The position numbers were made by a program, and so were the translations under genes. 64,000 bases of DNA from Vibrio splendidus. GTDB lineage: Bacteria; Pseudomonadota; Gammaproteobacteria; Enterobacterales; Vibrionaceae. Below, piece after piece: positions 46,372-55,715 of the stretch (its first letter is position 1; each line of letters begins with the position of its first letter). The stretch spans positions 391,675 through 455,674 of the forward strand of contig NZ_LNRF01000002.1 of assembly GCF_001557875.1 (NCBI RefSeq). Direction: 5' to 3'. The notes under the pieces were generated by a model that was not told where the DNA came from, did no database searches, and saw only the letters and a program-made list of their open reading frames with translations.

Positions 46372-47844
46372 ATGATTAACGTCAGTAAAACTATTCTATT
46401 TAGCACTGCCCTCTCTTTCATCTCTTCTGCCACTCACGCCAAGATATATTCAGACCAAATCGTATTGGATAACCTCGGTGAAGATATCTGCCGTTCTGAT
46501 TATCGTCCGCTCAGTAATACGGAAGCACAAGAGCACAAAACCGCCGTACTATCTCGCATGAATGTGTGGGATATTGTTGGCCTTCAAAACGACTGGGTGA
46601 TCATGGGGTCTGGCTACCACGGGCTCATCAAACAAGGACAACCAAGCGACAATACCTGGTGTTACCCCAACCACCCAGACGCAGGCCTCCCTTACTACGA
46701 AGCGCAAGCCATCGAAACGAACAATAACCTTGATGTTCAACGCGCCTTAGTCAGCGACAACACGAACTTTATCAGACCACTGAGTTACTTGGCCCATAAC
46801 CTGGGTTACGCTTGGGTTGGAGGCGACAACGGGCGTTATGTCGGTCAAGATATGGCAATAAAACCGCTTAACAATGGTTGGGAGATTAAAGGGAATAGCG
46901 ATGGAAGCTGCACCGGTGATCGCTGTAATGAGAAGACAATCATCACTGTTGATAACTTTGCTTACACGCTCGATAACACATCGTTTTTGCACGGTTCTAT
47001 AACAGAGACCGACCAAGAGCTGATTGAAACCGTCTCGGCTTATGCAATCAATGATAGCGATCTGCCTAAACAAGTCGTCGTTGACCTTCATTTTGAGCAA
47101 TCAACACAATGGAGTAAATCACAGCGCTTTGACCTCGCCGATTCAGTCGTCATGGATGAGACCTTTCACTGGCCGCAAGTAGGAAAAACAGAGGTAAGAG
47201 TCGCGCTAGAAGAAGGCCAACACTTCTCCGATACCAACAGTGGCGCTCGTTTTGAGCCAACAGAACTGCAAGCCATCATTACCGTGCCTGCTCATTCCGT
47301 GCTGCCTTTTCAAGTTGAGTTCTTACGCTCGACCATCTCTTACCCATACCGTATCAAAACCAACATGAGTTACGACGTGAACTTCACAGGCTTCCTGCGT
47401 TATAGCGGCAATGCGCTAAGCTCACATCCAACAAACCGCCCGACTGTCTCTCACACCTTTACCATGGGAGCCACCAGCGAAGATCAAGCCAATATCCGCT
47501 ACCAATGGGATCACCGCTATATTCCTGGAGAGATGAAATGGTGGGATTGGAGCTGGGCAATCAACACTAATGGCTTGAGTAGCATGCAGTACGCCGCAGG
47601 TGCCAGTGTCCGCCCTTTCTACACCAATGTTTCAGGCCAGTTTAGTGCGGAGTCACAATATTCTGGAATGATAGATATCGGCGCTGAGCACGCTGCTAAT
47701 TCATTTGATGTCATAGATGTATTAACTAACCACACAACCTATTACGCGGGTGATATTAAAGTGGTTACTGATTTCGACCCTGCTACTCTTGCTCGACTTG
47801 GGTATGAAGATGCTCAGCTTGTGATAAACCCTTTGCAGCAGTAA
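46372..47844 (+). CDS. Aerolysin-family pore-forming toxin
   Basis: A 490-residue homologue of Aeromonas aerolysin over its whole length. Signal peptide cleaves after THA (residue 23). Cys40/Cys97 and Cys180/Cys185 match the two disulfides of aerolysin. Hallmark pieces: NDWVIMGSGYHGLIK, RPLSYLAHNLGYAWVGG, QWDHRYIPGEMKWWDWSW, FSAESQYSGMIDIGA. It binds glycosylated receptors and forms heptameric pores after C-terminal cleavage. The loop that in aerolysin carries a dibasic activation site is here NSFDVIDVLTNHT, with no basic pair, so activation must differ or be absent. Own terminator follows. Confidence 0.93.
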   Translation: MINVSKTILFSTALSFISSATHAKIYSDQIVLDNLGEDICRSDYRPLSNTEAQEHKTAVLSRMNVWDIVGLQNDWVIMGSGYHGLIKQGQPSDNTWCYPNHPDAGLPYYEAQAIETNNNLDVQRALVSDNTNFIRPLSYLAHNLGYAWVGGDNGRYVGQDMAIKPLNNGWEIKGNSDGSCTGDRCNEKTIITVDNFAYTLDNTSFLHGSITETDQELIETVSAYAINDSDLPKQVVVDLHFEQSTQWSKSQRFDLADSVVMDETFHWPQVGKTEVRVALEEGQHFSDTNSGARFEPTELQAIITVPAHSVLPFQVEFLRSTISYPYRIKTNMSYDVNFTGFLRYSGNALSSHPTNRPTVSHTFTMGATSEDQANIRYQWDHRYIPGEMKWWDWSWAINTNGLSSMQYAAGASVRPFYTNVSGQFSAESQYSGMIDIGAEHAANSFDVIDVLTNHTTYYAGDIKVVTDFDPATLARLGYEDAQLVINPLQQ

Positions 47845-47869
47845 ACAAACTCATATCTCTCCCTTACCT

Positions 47870-47900
47870 AAGCTCATCACTCTGATGGTGAGCTTTTTTG
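47870..47900 (+). terminator. Terminator of the aerolysin-like gene
   Basis: AAGCTCA pairs with TGAGCTT around a loop containing TCA/TGA, followed by six T's. It separates this gene from the two-gene unit that follows. Confidence 0.8.
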
Positions 47901-48017
47901 CAATACCTCTATCAACACAACCAAACCTATCTTGAATCTCAGAAACCAAACTAGGCTCGTACCAGTTGGTGAGAGGCTATCTCGATAGATACAGCTAACT
48001 ATCCAAAAAGAAATACT

Positions 48018-50312
48018 ATGAAAAACAAAAACACGTTATGGCGATTCGTAGCCATACTATATAGCCCCATGTCAGCCGCATTCTGCTTAAGTGACGGTAT
48101 TCCAGACACACAATCACTCCAAACGATAAACAATAACCGAGCGGCTTTGTGGTCCCGAAATGAGCTCTATTCTGAACAACAATTTGATCTTACGTTAGGC
48201 GAACTTGAGCACGGTTCACATTTCGACTCTTTTGCTTCAGCATGGCCGCAAACACATACTGCACTGGCTAACGTCCCCCAGACTTTCGAAAGTTCTCTAA
48301 GCCAGGAAAGCTTAATCAATCGACTAGGCCGGGTCGGCTCTTCTACTCTAGAAGTATTAGGACCAATCGGAGATGCTGTCGCGGTTGGCTTGTGGGTCGA
48401 CAACATGGTCCAAACATTCTCTCAGGAATCCTCAACTCGGCTCGATAAAGCGGCCTCTATCTTTTCCTTAGTTCCTCTGGTCGGCGATGAGTTAAACCTA
48501 TTATCGAATGACATTAAATACTTCGCTGCAAAAGAAAAAATTGAAGAGTTTGAAAGCCAAACACATTACGTGTTTAGCGACCACTCATCAGAATTTTATC
48601 GCTTCCACCACAAAAAAAAGGATGCAATTGCTCTACTTAACAAGTACGACAATCACGTATTACACAGTGCCTCAATGTACGTCGACCACCTGCTTCTTGA
48701 AGCTGACACCGAATACCGACGACTCACGTCTGCATACGATAGGCAACTTTCTAAGCAAATGGCTCGAATTGATTTAGAACTGTTGAAGTCAATCGGACAC
48801 CTTTCCCCTAATTCAAATCTACACCAACCTCTATGCCAAAACGCTCAGTCCTCTTTAACAGAGATCGAACGCTGCATTCACACTGAAGGACCAGCACGCA
48901 TTGATGACCTGATTAATAACCTAAACGCAGATAACTATCACGCGCTCGCTTTAAATATACATAGCAAAAAAAGAGAACTTGTTGAAATCGCTTTGCACCG
49001 ACTATCTACACACAGAGAGAACATCGTTAAGCGGCTCATAGAGAGAGCAAAACCTCACGTGGCATCAATCATTACACACAGCAGAATCAACCGAAGTACA
49101 TTGGAATTTCAAGTAAGGCAAAGTGGATTGAGAGAGTATGCGAATGAAGTATGGGGGCTTGATTATCTCAGTGAAGAGCAACTTAAAACTGCTACCTTTG
49201 AGATACGTCCAGCCAGAGAGTGCTGGGGCGTTCCTGCCATTGTACCTGGAGGTGTTCAAGCCTCTATCGATGCATGTAAAGACTCAGGTCCATTGTACGA
49301 TACTTACCACCCTAAAAAGGACCCAGAGTTATCCGAGTTGTTGCTAAAAAAGGTAGAATTTAATGTCGAAAAGCATATTGCATCAAGGGTGATCAATGGT
49401 TGGTCCGCTGACTTATTTAGAGCTCAGTTAATCAACACCACCACCGCTTACATATCTGGCCAGTCCTCGAATAAACTATTTGAAGAGCTAGTGTCCGAGT
49501 TAGCGAACATCCAGATTCTTAGCTATCAAACGTCTTTCAAGGATTACCTAGAAAGCAAAGGAATAGACAGCTCTGACCCAAATGTTCGTAACAGTTGGTA
49601 TCAGATTAGCCGTTGGTATGAATTGCTGCTAACAGAGCGACCGAGCGGCGGAGTGTTAGATCAAATCAAACAATATGAAATTTTTAAACATTTTATTCAG
49701 CCTCAATTCAAGCTCGCTATTTCAATGTCTTACATCCGCTCTCTCAATTACTCGTTACCGTATCCAAGTGTATACTCTGCAGCAAACCTTAGGTTTTATG
49801 CCCCTAAAATGGCAGACATACTCGATGACGTGATGTCGCAGCCAAGCGCTCACTTTGAACGAAACTTTCAAAGCGCTATAGAAAGTATCATTGAAGAGGC
49901 AATGAAGACGACCAATACCAACCAACTTCAATATTTATTAGGCGATCTTTCTCTCTACCTTCAAATCGCACAACATCAGCAGTCAGAATTCAATGTATCA
50001 CTAAACAGCAAACATCAGCTGTTTAACAGTACGCTTTCAACTCCTCACCTAAACTACCTTTCCAATGAGTATCAAGATGAAACGGAACAACAGCTAGCTT
50101 ATGTAGTTTCGCATGCGCTATGGAGCCAGCTAGCGGACATAAAAATAGCGTTGAACGAAGGAAACCTTGAGTCTGCAATTGACCAACTTGGGCGAGTCAT
50201 TAAACAAGAAGAGCTGACTATGCTTCCACATATCACCCATTTTCTTCTTGTAGAACTCGAAGATTGGATTGAATTACAAATAGCGTTAGAGGAGTCAGTT
50301 TATGAAAAATAG
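48018..50312 (+). CDS. Exported protein with diphtheria-toxin-like translocation segment
   Basis: A 764-residue exported protein (signal peptide MKNKNTLWRFVAILYSPMSA, cleavage near residue 22). Residues about 107-165 hold two hydrophobic helices joined by QTFSQESSTRLDKAAS and ending SLVPLVGDELNLL. This resembles by eye the helical hairpin (AALSILPGIG-type) of the diphtheria toxin translocation domain and related intracellular toxins. The rest is helical and charged with no known enzyme motif, and may bind a receptor. It overlaps the following protease gene by 11 bases. It may carry that protein into host cells. Family unknown to me. Confidence 0.6.
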   Translation: MKNKNTLWRFVAILYSPMSAAFCLSDGIPDTQSLQTINNNRAALWSRNELYSEQQFDLTLGELEHGSHFDSFASAWPQTHTALANVPQTFESSLSQESLINRLGRVGSSTLEVLGPIGDAVAVGLWVDNMVQTFSQESSTRLDKAASIFSLVPLVGDELNLLSNDIKYFAAKEKIEEFESQTHYVFSDHSSEFYRFHHKKKDAIALLNKYDNHVLHSASMYVDHLLLEADTEYRRLTSAYDRQLSKQMARIDLELLKSIGHLSPNSNLHQPLCQNAQSSLTEIERCIHTEGPARIDDLINNLNADNYHALALNIHSKKRELVEIALHRLSTHRENIVKRLIERAKPHVASIITHSRINRSTLEFQVRQSGLREYANEVWGLDYLSEEQLKTATFEIRPARECWGVPAIVPGGVQASIDACKDSGPLYDTYHPKKDPELSELLLKKVEFNVEKHIASRVINGWSADLFRAQLINTTTAYISGQSSNKLFEELVSELANIQILSYQTSFKDYLESKGIDSSDPNVRNSWYQISRWYELLLTERPSGGVLDQIKQYEIFKHFIQPQFKLAISMSYIRSLNYSLPYPSVYSAANLRFYAPKMADILDDVMSQPSAHFERNFQSAIESIIEEAMKTTNTNQLQYLLGDLSLYLQIAQHQQSEFNVSLNSKHQLFNSTLSTPHLNYLSNEYQDETEQQLAYVVSHALWSQLADIKIALNEGNLESAIDQLGRVIKQEELTMLPHITHFLLVELEDWIELQIALEESVYEK

Positions 50313-51921
50313 TATTATCCTAGCCCTATCAGTATTTTTGATGCTTGCTAACTCAATAAATACATACGCAGGAAAAGGCTCAGAATTTGGTCTCTTTTAT
50401 GATGCTCCGGATGGCGTAAAGGTGGTTTCAGGGTACAATTCAGACACACACGGTAAACTTTATCGCATGTCGAGAAACCTATACGTGCAAACCAAGAGTG
50501 ACGCCTACCTTGCAGACATGAGCGTGTTAATTCGCAACCTGCAACTATCGCCAACAGGGCGTGAGATTTTGCGACAAATCGCTACGTACGTTCCAGTTAA
50601 TGCGCCGAATGATGGTGTTGCCCCATTAATTGAACACACGATAGGGGTCGATCACTCTAAGGCTGCGGTTGTTACTGTGATAAGAGAACCTGAAGGGCCA
50701 GGAAGACTCTTTGAGACAGTACCCTCTATGTTCGAAGATCAACATAAGGCTTCGCTTGCTTGGCAGCGACAGTTTAATGGCAAAGGCGTCTCGAATACGG
50801 TTTACTTCTCCACCACAGAGATGGTCAATATTCCGGGAACAGAGACGCCATTTAATCAAACCGTTGCATTAGGGCACGAACTGATACACGCGAGAGACTT
50901 CTCTTCTGGTGCCGTACCTCAAGGCAATACGCTTCTGTCTCACCGACACCCAGACACCCACAAAGCGACAGAGTATGTGATTCCAAATTATGAATATCAA
51001 ACCACAGGTATTACTCATTACAACAATGCTGAGCATGGTAGAGATCCCGTTGTCGAAATCAGCAGCGCCAGACAATCAATAATCAACCTTCGCGAAGAGA
51101 TGTATTTTCAATGGAAAGCACTAGGACAAGAAAAACCTAAGGCGTATTTAAAAAATGAAAAAGTCGTGAGTGAATTTCACTTGGCTGATGATCTGGGCAA
51201 GGCAAAAAGAAACACCTATTGGCCAAAAGAACACTACGACTACAAACCATATGCCCTTGAAACGAGACCGTCGGCAACATCTCAGCACGCTCCCAGTTGG
51301 GATACAGTGGAAGGAAAGCTGGCACATATCGAAGTCAGACAAGCACTAAGACATTCGTTAAGTCAAGGTAACAACCCAGCAATAGTCATTGTTGATGCGA
51401 CTGAGCAGCGTTTATCTCAAAGCCTGCATAACTCGCCGGCATTAACACGAAGAGGCCTTGGTAACCAAAGCTCCATTTTGAAATACGCAGCTCAGAACGA
51501 CATCAAAGTAGTCAACCTATACAGTGCCGCGAATGAAACGCCACTGAGCTCGCTAAAAAAAAGGAAAAAGAATCTGCTATATCGAGCGATTTCCGGTCAA
51601 AAAACAGGGGAGACACAAGGTTACCAAGACGTTCAATACAACGAAGGCAATCAAACAGCCTTAACCTCGGCACTGGAAGACAATGACGAAGTGTTAGTGA
51701 TGGCCTACTCTGACGGCAAAGTGACAACCAATATTATCGACAATCTTTCAGAAAACATGCAAAAACAAGTAGTGGTATCGCGATACGCTAACTTGGATTA
51801 CCAACCATCAAACCTCAGCACAGAAGAAAGCACAGCCTGGAAATCGCTAAGAAGAAAAGACAATGTAAGAATGCTTGGAGGTGGCAGCCGCTCTCGCTTC
51901 AATATATGTAGCATCCAATAA
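50302..51921 (+). CDS. Exported M91/NleD-like zinc protease with isochorismatase-like C-terminal domain
   Basis: A 539-residue exported protein (signal peptide to about residue 23, ending NTYA). Residues about 60-260 match the M91/NleD-type metallopeptidase: LSPTGREILRQIA, then the zinc motif GHELIHARDF (H192, E193, H196) and a downstream Glu near 252. NleD is an effector that cleaves host JNK/p38 kinases. Residues about 358-495 look like an isochorismatase fold (NPAIVIVDATEQ, DIKVVNLY, EVLVMAYSDGKVTTNIID), but the catalytic Cys position is Lys473. It overlaps the preceding gene by 11 bases. Probable enzymatic part of a two-component toxin. Confidence 0.65.
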   Translation: MKNSIILALSVFLMLANSINTYAGKGSEFGLFYDAPDGVKVVSGYNSDTHGKLYRMSRNLYVQTKSDAYLADMSVLIRNLQLSPTGREILRQIATYVPVNAPNDGVAPLIEHTIGVDHSKAAVVTVIREPEGPGRLFETVPSMFEDQHKASLAWQRQFNGKGVSNTVYFSTTEMVNIPGTETPFNQTVALGHELIHARDFSSGAVPQGNTLLSHRHPDTHKATEYVIPNYEYQTTGITHYNNAEHGRDPVVEISSARQSIINLREEMYFQWKALGQEKPKAYLKNEKVVSEFHLADDLGKAKRNTYWPKEHYDYKPYALETRPSATSQHAPSWDTVEGKLAHIEVRQALRHSLSQGNNPAIVIVDATEQRLSQSLHNSPALTRRGLGNQSSILKYAAQNDIKVVNLYSAANETPLSSLKKRKKNLLYRAISGQKTGETQGYQDVQYNEGNQTALTSALEDNDEVLVMAYSDGKVTTNIIDNLSENMQKQVVVSRYANLDYQPSNLSTEESTAWKSLRRKDNVRMLGGGSRSRFNICSIQ

Positions 51922-51966
51922 ATAAGGCTCAAAAAAACGGTTTGCCATCAGTAAAACGTCGTATAC

Positions 51967-52013
51967 AACCGGCCCTTTGTTAGTGATTAACCGCAATAGC
52001 AAAGGGCTGGTTT
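51967..52013 (+). terminator. Probable terminator of the two-gene toxin unit
   Basis: AACCGGCCCTTTG pairs with CAAAGGGCTGGTT (one mismatch) around a 20-base loop, with a short T-run. Confidence 0.55.
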
Positions 52014-52117
52014 ATGACAAATAAACTCGTTGCGTGACTTAAAAATGCAATCACAACGACACAAAAGTTTGAGTTAATGAAGCCGGCTAAAGACAGAGAT
52101 CCCTAACAGGAGGAGCT

Positions 52118-52300
52118 ATGAAATACTGTCCATGTTGCTCAACAGAGCTCATCTCACGAGATGATGTACACATTTGTCCACGTAACGAAATCGGTGACTG
52201 CTATTTTGACGGGTATGAGCAATCTCATATTGAATATCATCAGCTCAAAGACTACCCACAAGATTCAGCGATCGATATCACAGAGGTCATCGCTGACTAG
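52118..52300 (+). CDS. Small zinc-ribbon-like protein
   Basis: A 60-residue protein with a strong AGGAGGAG site before the ATG. Four N-terminal cysteines (CPCC near residue 4, and CPRNEIGDC) suggest a small metal-binding knuckle. The rest is acidic. No signal peptide. A strong terminator follows about 75 bases after the stop. Function unknown. Confidence 0.65.
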   Translation: MKYCPCCSTELISRDDVHICPRNEIGDCYFDGYEQSHIEYHQLKDYPQDSAIDITEVIAD

Positions 52301-52374
52301 CTCTAATAGAGTTGAAAAACGGAGTTTGTCTCGCTAGCAAATCGTTTGGGTTTACGTTTATATTCACCAAAATT

Positions 52375-52413
52375 AAAAAGCCCTGATGTTAATATCATCA
52401 GGGCTTTTTTTGT
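52375..52413 (+). terminator. Bidirectional terminator
   Basis: AAAGCCCTGATG pairs with CATCAGGGCTTT, with A- and T-runs at the two ends, between convergent genes. Confidence 0.92.
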
Positions 52414-52462
52414 CTTTCAGCGCCATAAACATACAGCGAATCTAGAAGTAATTAGCTAACCA

Positions 52463-52984
52463 TTACCACATAAGATCATCTGGGATCACGAAGTCTTTGT
52501 ACGGGTCATCTTCGTCGACTTCATCTGTGCTACCTGCTTGCGTATCAACGATAGATTCTTCGTCGCGCATAGCAATCTTGTTCGCTACTGCTGTTGGGAT
52601 AACAACATAGCTCTCGCCTTGACGAGCAATACTTAGAATGCCTTTACTTAGTTGCTTTTGAGTCAGCTCTTCTACGTAAAGGTATTTAACTAGCGTACCG
52701 TCGGTGAAGTTGTATTTAATCTCACCGTTCTTCTGTTCGAGCTTGTTCATCTCAATCAGTTGCTTCACTTGAGCTTTAATTTCTTTGCTCAACTGCTGTT
52801 CTTTCAACTGTTGGTTTAACTCTTTGTCTTTCGCTTGCTGCGCCAGTTTAGTTTCTTCAGCTGCCGCTTTTGCTTCACGAGACTGAACGCGAGACTTTTT
52901 AGAGCCTTTCTTCGCCTTCTTTAATTTTTTCTCATTTACCAAGCCAGCTTTAAGCATCTGCTCTTGGAGTGTTAACTTTGCCAT
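52463..52984 (-). CDS. DUF2058 protein (YaiL-like)
   Basis: A 173-residue highly charged protein: a Lys/Glu-rich helical, probably coiled-coil N-terminal half (about 15-70) and a C-terminal domain (KYNFTDGTLVKYLYVEEL). It matches DUF2058/YaiL, a gamma-proteobacterial family annotated as nucleoprotein or polynucleotide-associated. Cytosolic, single gene. Confidence 0.85.
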   Translation of the reverse strand: MAKLTLQEQMLKAGLVNEKKLKKAKKGSKKSRVQSREAKAAAEETKLAQQAKDKELNQQLKEQQLSKEIKAQVKQLIEMNKLEQKNGEIKYNFTDGTLVKYLYVEELTQKQLSKGILSIARQGESYVVIPTAVANKIAMRDEESIVDTQAGSTDEVDEDDPYKDFVIPDDLMW

Positions 52985-53380
52985 GACTTTCCCAGTTCAG
53001 GATTAAAAACGACCCTATCATACCTGTTTTTGAGGAATCTGTTTACTGAACAATGGCAAAATTTATACTGATAGAGCAAGGCTGTTAGCGTTATCCCTTA
53101 TCGTGATTCACAGCATCCACATCTGGTTGTTTCCCGACCTCTGATTTCCACGAAAACACACCACTGGTGACTTACCCTCAAATCCAAATCGTTCCTCTGT
53201 TTGTTTACGTGCGCGCGTATCATTTATCATTCAGACAAAGCAATATGTTAATTTTCAATGAGTAATCGAATTTATAAAACCATGGCATATATCTAATATT
53301 TGGATAATTCTGATAGAGTTATAACTCCAATGTCATAACTCTTTACTACGTTATTCTTTAAACCAATCAGTAAGGATAAC
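52985..53380. other. Intergenic stretch before the sphingomyelinase
   Basis: 396 bases between divergent genes. No gene, RNA or recognised operator site is supported. Confidence 0.5.
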
Positions 53381-54721
53381 GTGAAAATGAAAACTCAATG
53401 GACTTGCCTTAGTGCATTACTTGCATCAGCTTCATTAATTTCAACCACTGCTATTGCAGACACCGACGTGTATCTCACCAATAACACCAATCAAGTGATG
53501 ACCATTCAAGCCAACCACACCGGTACCGACCTGCTTCAACTCGGTGATGAGTGGCAACAGCATGTTGAACAGATTGGCCCTTGGGAGACCAAGAAGCTGA
53601 TCAGTTTCAACCGCTGGACTGGAGTGAAATCTGGGAAGACCTATGAGTTTGACACTGTGGTATCGAACGCTGTGGGTGAGAGTGTCACGCTCAACCAAAC
53701 CATGAAGGGACATTGGTATAACTCGACACTGCAACATGGCCTAAGTGCCGCAGACGTCAACCTAACGTTGCATGACGATCGTAATATTCATCGTAGCACT
53801 ACCGACGCATTCGGGGTCAATGCAGAGCTAGCACTTAAAGCCGACTCTACGGCGCGCTATGATGATATTTATTACACCATCACCCCGCCAAAAGTGGATG
53901 AGCAGCCAGAGCCGGATGCCAACACACTCAAAGTCATGACTTACAACATCTGGGCGCTGCCTGCCATCGCGTCACATATTGGTGACCGCTACAATCTTCT
54001 CCCTCAATACTTAAAGGGCTATGATGTGTTGGCGCTTCAAGAGGTGTTTGCTAACGGACGAGATGAGTTCCTACGTGAGCTTGCAAAAGAGCATCCTTAT
54101 CAAACCAAAATGCTCGATAAAGATGGGATTAACATCTATGACGGCGGTGTGACCATTGTCAGCCGCTATCCTATCGTTAACGAAGCTCAGTATGTTTTCC
54201 CGGATTGCACAGGCACAGATTGCTTCGCAGACAAAGGCGTTAACTACGCCGAAGTGATCAAGAATGGTCAGGCTTACCATGTATTCGGCACCCACACTGC
54301 ATCGTTTGATACAGACACGGCACGTGACTACCGACAACGTCAATTCAAGCAGATGCGTGCACTAGCGCAGTCTCTGAATATCCCGGCATCAGAAACTGTG
54401 GTGTACAGCGGTGACTTCAACGTGAACAAACTCAAGTTCCCAGGCGACTACCAACAGATGTTCGCTAACCTGCAAGCTGAAGAGCCACAATATTCAGGTT
54501 ACACCGCTTCTACCTTTGACCCACGAATCAACAACTTTGCGGGCGAACCTATGTCGGGTGGCGAGAATGTTGAGTATCTAGATTATGTGGTGGTGAGCTC
54601 GGAATATGCCGCTAAAGCTCATAACGACAATCGCGTGGATGTCCCAAGATCAACAAGCAGTGAGTTATGGAAGCACTACAACCTTTCAGACCACTTCCCT
54701 GTTAGCGCCGTGATCAAGTAA
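53381..54721 (+). CDS. Secreted sphingomyelinase C
   Basis: A 446-residue secreted enzyme. The signal peptide ends near residue 26 (TTAIA). An unknown beta-rich domain fills about 27-180. Residues about 185-446 are an endonuclease/exonuclease/phosphatase-fold neutral sphingomyelinase: LKVMTYNIWALPA (Asn), LALQEVFANG (Glu), VYSGDFNVN (Asp-x-Asn) and HYNLSDHFPV (Asp-His). It hydrolyses sphingomyelin to ceramide and phosphocholine and is usually haemolytic. It starts GTG (or the ATG two codons later), after AAGGA. The next gene begins 15 bases after the stop. Confidence 0.9.
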   Translation: MKMKTQWTCLSALLASASLISTTAIADTDVYLTNNTNQVMTIQANHTGTDLLQLGDEWQQHVEQIGPWETKKLISFNRWTGVKSGKTYEFDTVVSNAVGESVTLNQTMKGHWYNSTLQHGLSAADVNLTLHDDRNIHRSTTDAFGVNAELALKADSTARYDDIYYTITPPKVDEQPEPDANTLKVMTYNIWALPAIASHIGDRYNLLPQYLKGYDVLALQEVFANGRDEFLRELAKEHPYQTKMLDKDGINIYDGGVTIVSRYPIVNEAQYVFPDCTGTDCFADKGVNYAEVIKNGQAYHVFGTHTASFDTDTARDYRQRQFKQMRALAQSLNIPASETVVYSGDFNVNKLKFPGDYQQMFANLQAEEPQYSGYTASTFDPRINNFAGEPMSGGENVEYLDYVVVSSEYAAKAHNDNRVDVPRSTSSELWKHYNLSDHFPVSAVIK

Positions 54722-54736
54722 CTTGGTGAACCAACA

Positions 54737-55711
54737 ATGCATCGAGTTATATTAATCCTAATGCTCGTCTTAACGGCGAGCATTATTGGCTATTCGTGGT
54801 CATCCAAAACGAACAAAACACCACTATCTTCTGCTCCACACACAGTAGCTAAGCCGCGTGTTTCTACGACAACTGATGACGATAATTCCACGCCAACTGC
54901 AACCGCCAGTTGGGAAAATGCAGCATCGCTGAACAAGCAAGCCGAAGCAGAATCATCGGGCGGAGAAACGCATATTGAAAGCTTAAGCGAACTTGAAGGT
55001 AAAGCTCTATTCGATGAACTCGATGGGTTCTGGGCGCTTTGCCAACAACGTGATGACTGCACTGAGCAACTCGCACTATTAAAATCAGAATTGCCGAATA
55101 TGTGGTTTGAATTACTGAGCGACTATCCTCTGCTAGCAGTAGATTGGCAATTAACCCAAAGTACCATCCCTCTTGAATCCATAGAGACACTTGAAGAGCG
55201 TGTTGCCCTATTCAAGCAGTCTACACGGCAGGTGTGGGGAGAGTTGGCCCACCAGCTATTCGCAGACCAATTTGCTCATCTGGATTTTACGCTTGACGCC
55301 AACACCCTTAAAGAGAACGAAGCGAGCCAGTTTTTGGCCAACTATCAAGATTTGCTTAGTGAATGGCAAAACAATACAGCGACATTAAACACCGAAACAC
55401 AACTTCATAAATATGAACTGGCAGTCTCTTTGATACCCAGCAGCTATAGCCCTGCTGAAATCTCATCAGTCAAAGCCGACCTTCAAGAAACCTACTTAGA
55501 TGAAACGCAGACCAGCAACATTACCGCGCGAGAACAACAAGTCGCACAACAGCAACAAACCGTGATGAGTTATCACGAGCAACTGGATCAGCTCAAAGCG
55601 ACCTTAGGCTCTCAGCGCTCATCAAGTTATGCCACTTGGTCTCAGCAAGATTGGGACAGTTACTATCAACAACAAGTCACCGATTTCCGGGAACAGTTTT
55701 TTAGCAAGTAA
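54737..55711 (+). CDS. Lipase-foldase (Lif)-like chaperone
   Basis: A 324-residue protein with an N-terminal membrane anchor (VILILMLVLTASIIGYSW), a Ser/Thr-rich linker (about 25-65) and a long alpha-helical periplasmic domain. The stretch LEERVALFKQSTRQVWGELA ... LFADQFAHLDFTL resembles the helical arms of lipase-specific foldases. The Lif hallmark RxxFDY motif is not clear (only ALFDELDGFWALC, about 89-101). It lies 15 bases after the sphingomyelinase, suggesting it folds that enzyme for secretion. The match is by eye. Confidence 0.65.
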   Translation: MHRVILILMLVLTASIIGYSWSSKTNKTPLSSAPHTVAKPRVSTTTDDDNSTPTATASWENAASLNKQAEAESSGGETHIESLSELEGKALFDELDGFWALCQQRDDCTEQLALLKSELPNMWFELLSDYPLLAVDWQLTQSTIPLESIETLEERVALFKQSTRQVWGELAHQLFADQFAHLDFTLDANTLKENEASQFLANYQDLLSEWQNNTATLNTETQLHKYELAVSLIPSSYSPAEISSVKADLQETYLDETQTSNITAREQQVAQQQQTVMSYHEQLDQLKATLGSQRSSSYATWSQQDWDSYYQQQVTDFREQFFSK

Positions 55712-55715
55712 CGCT

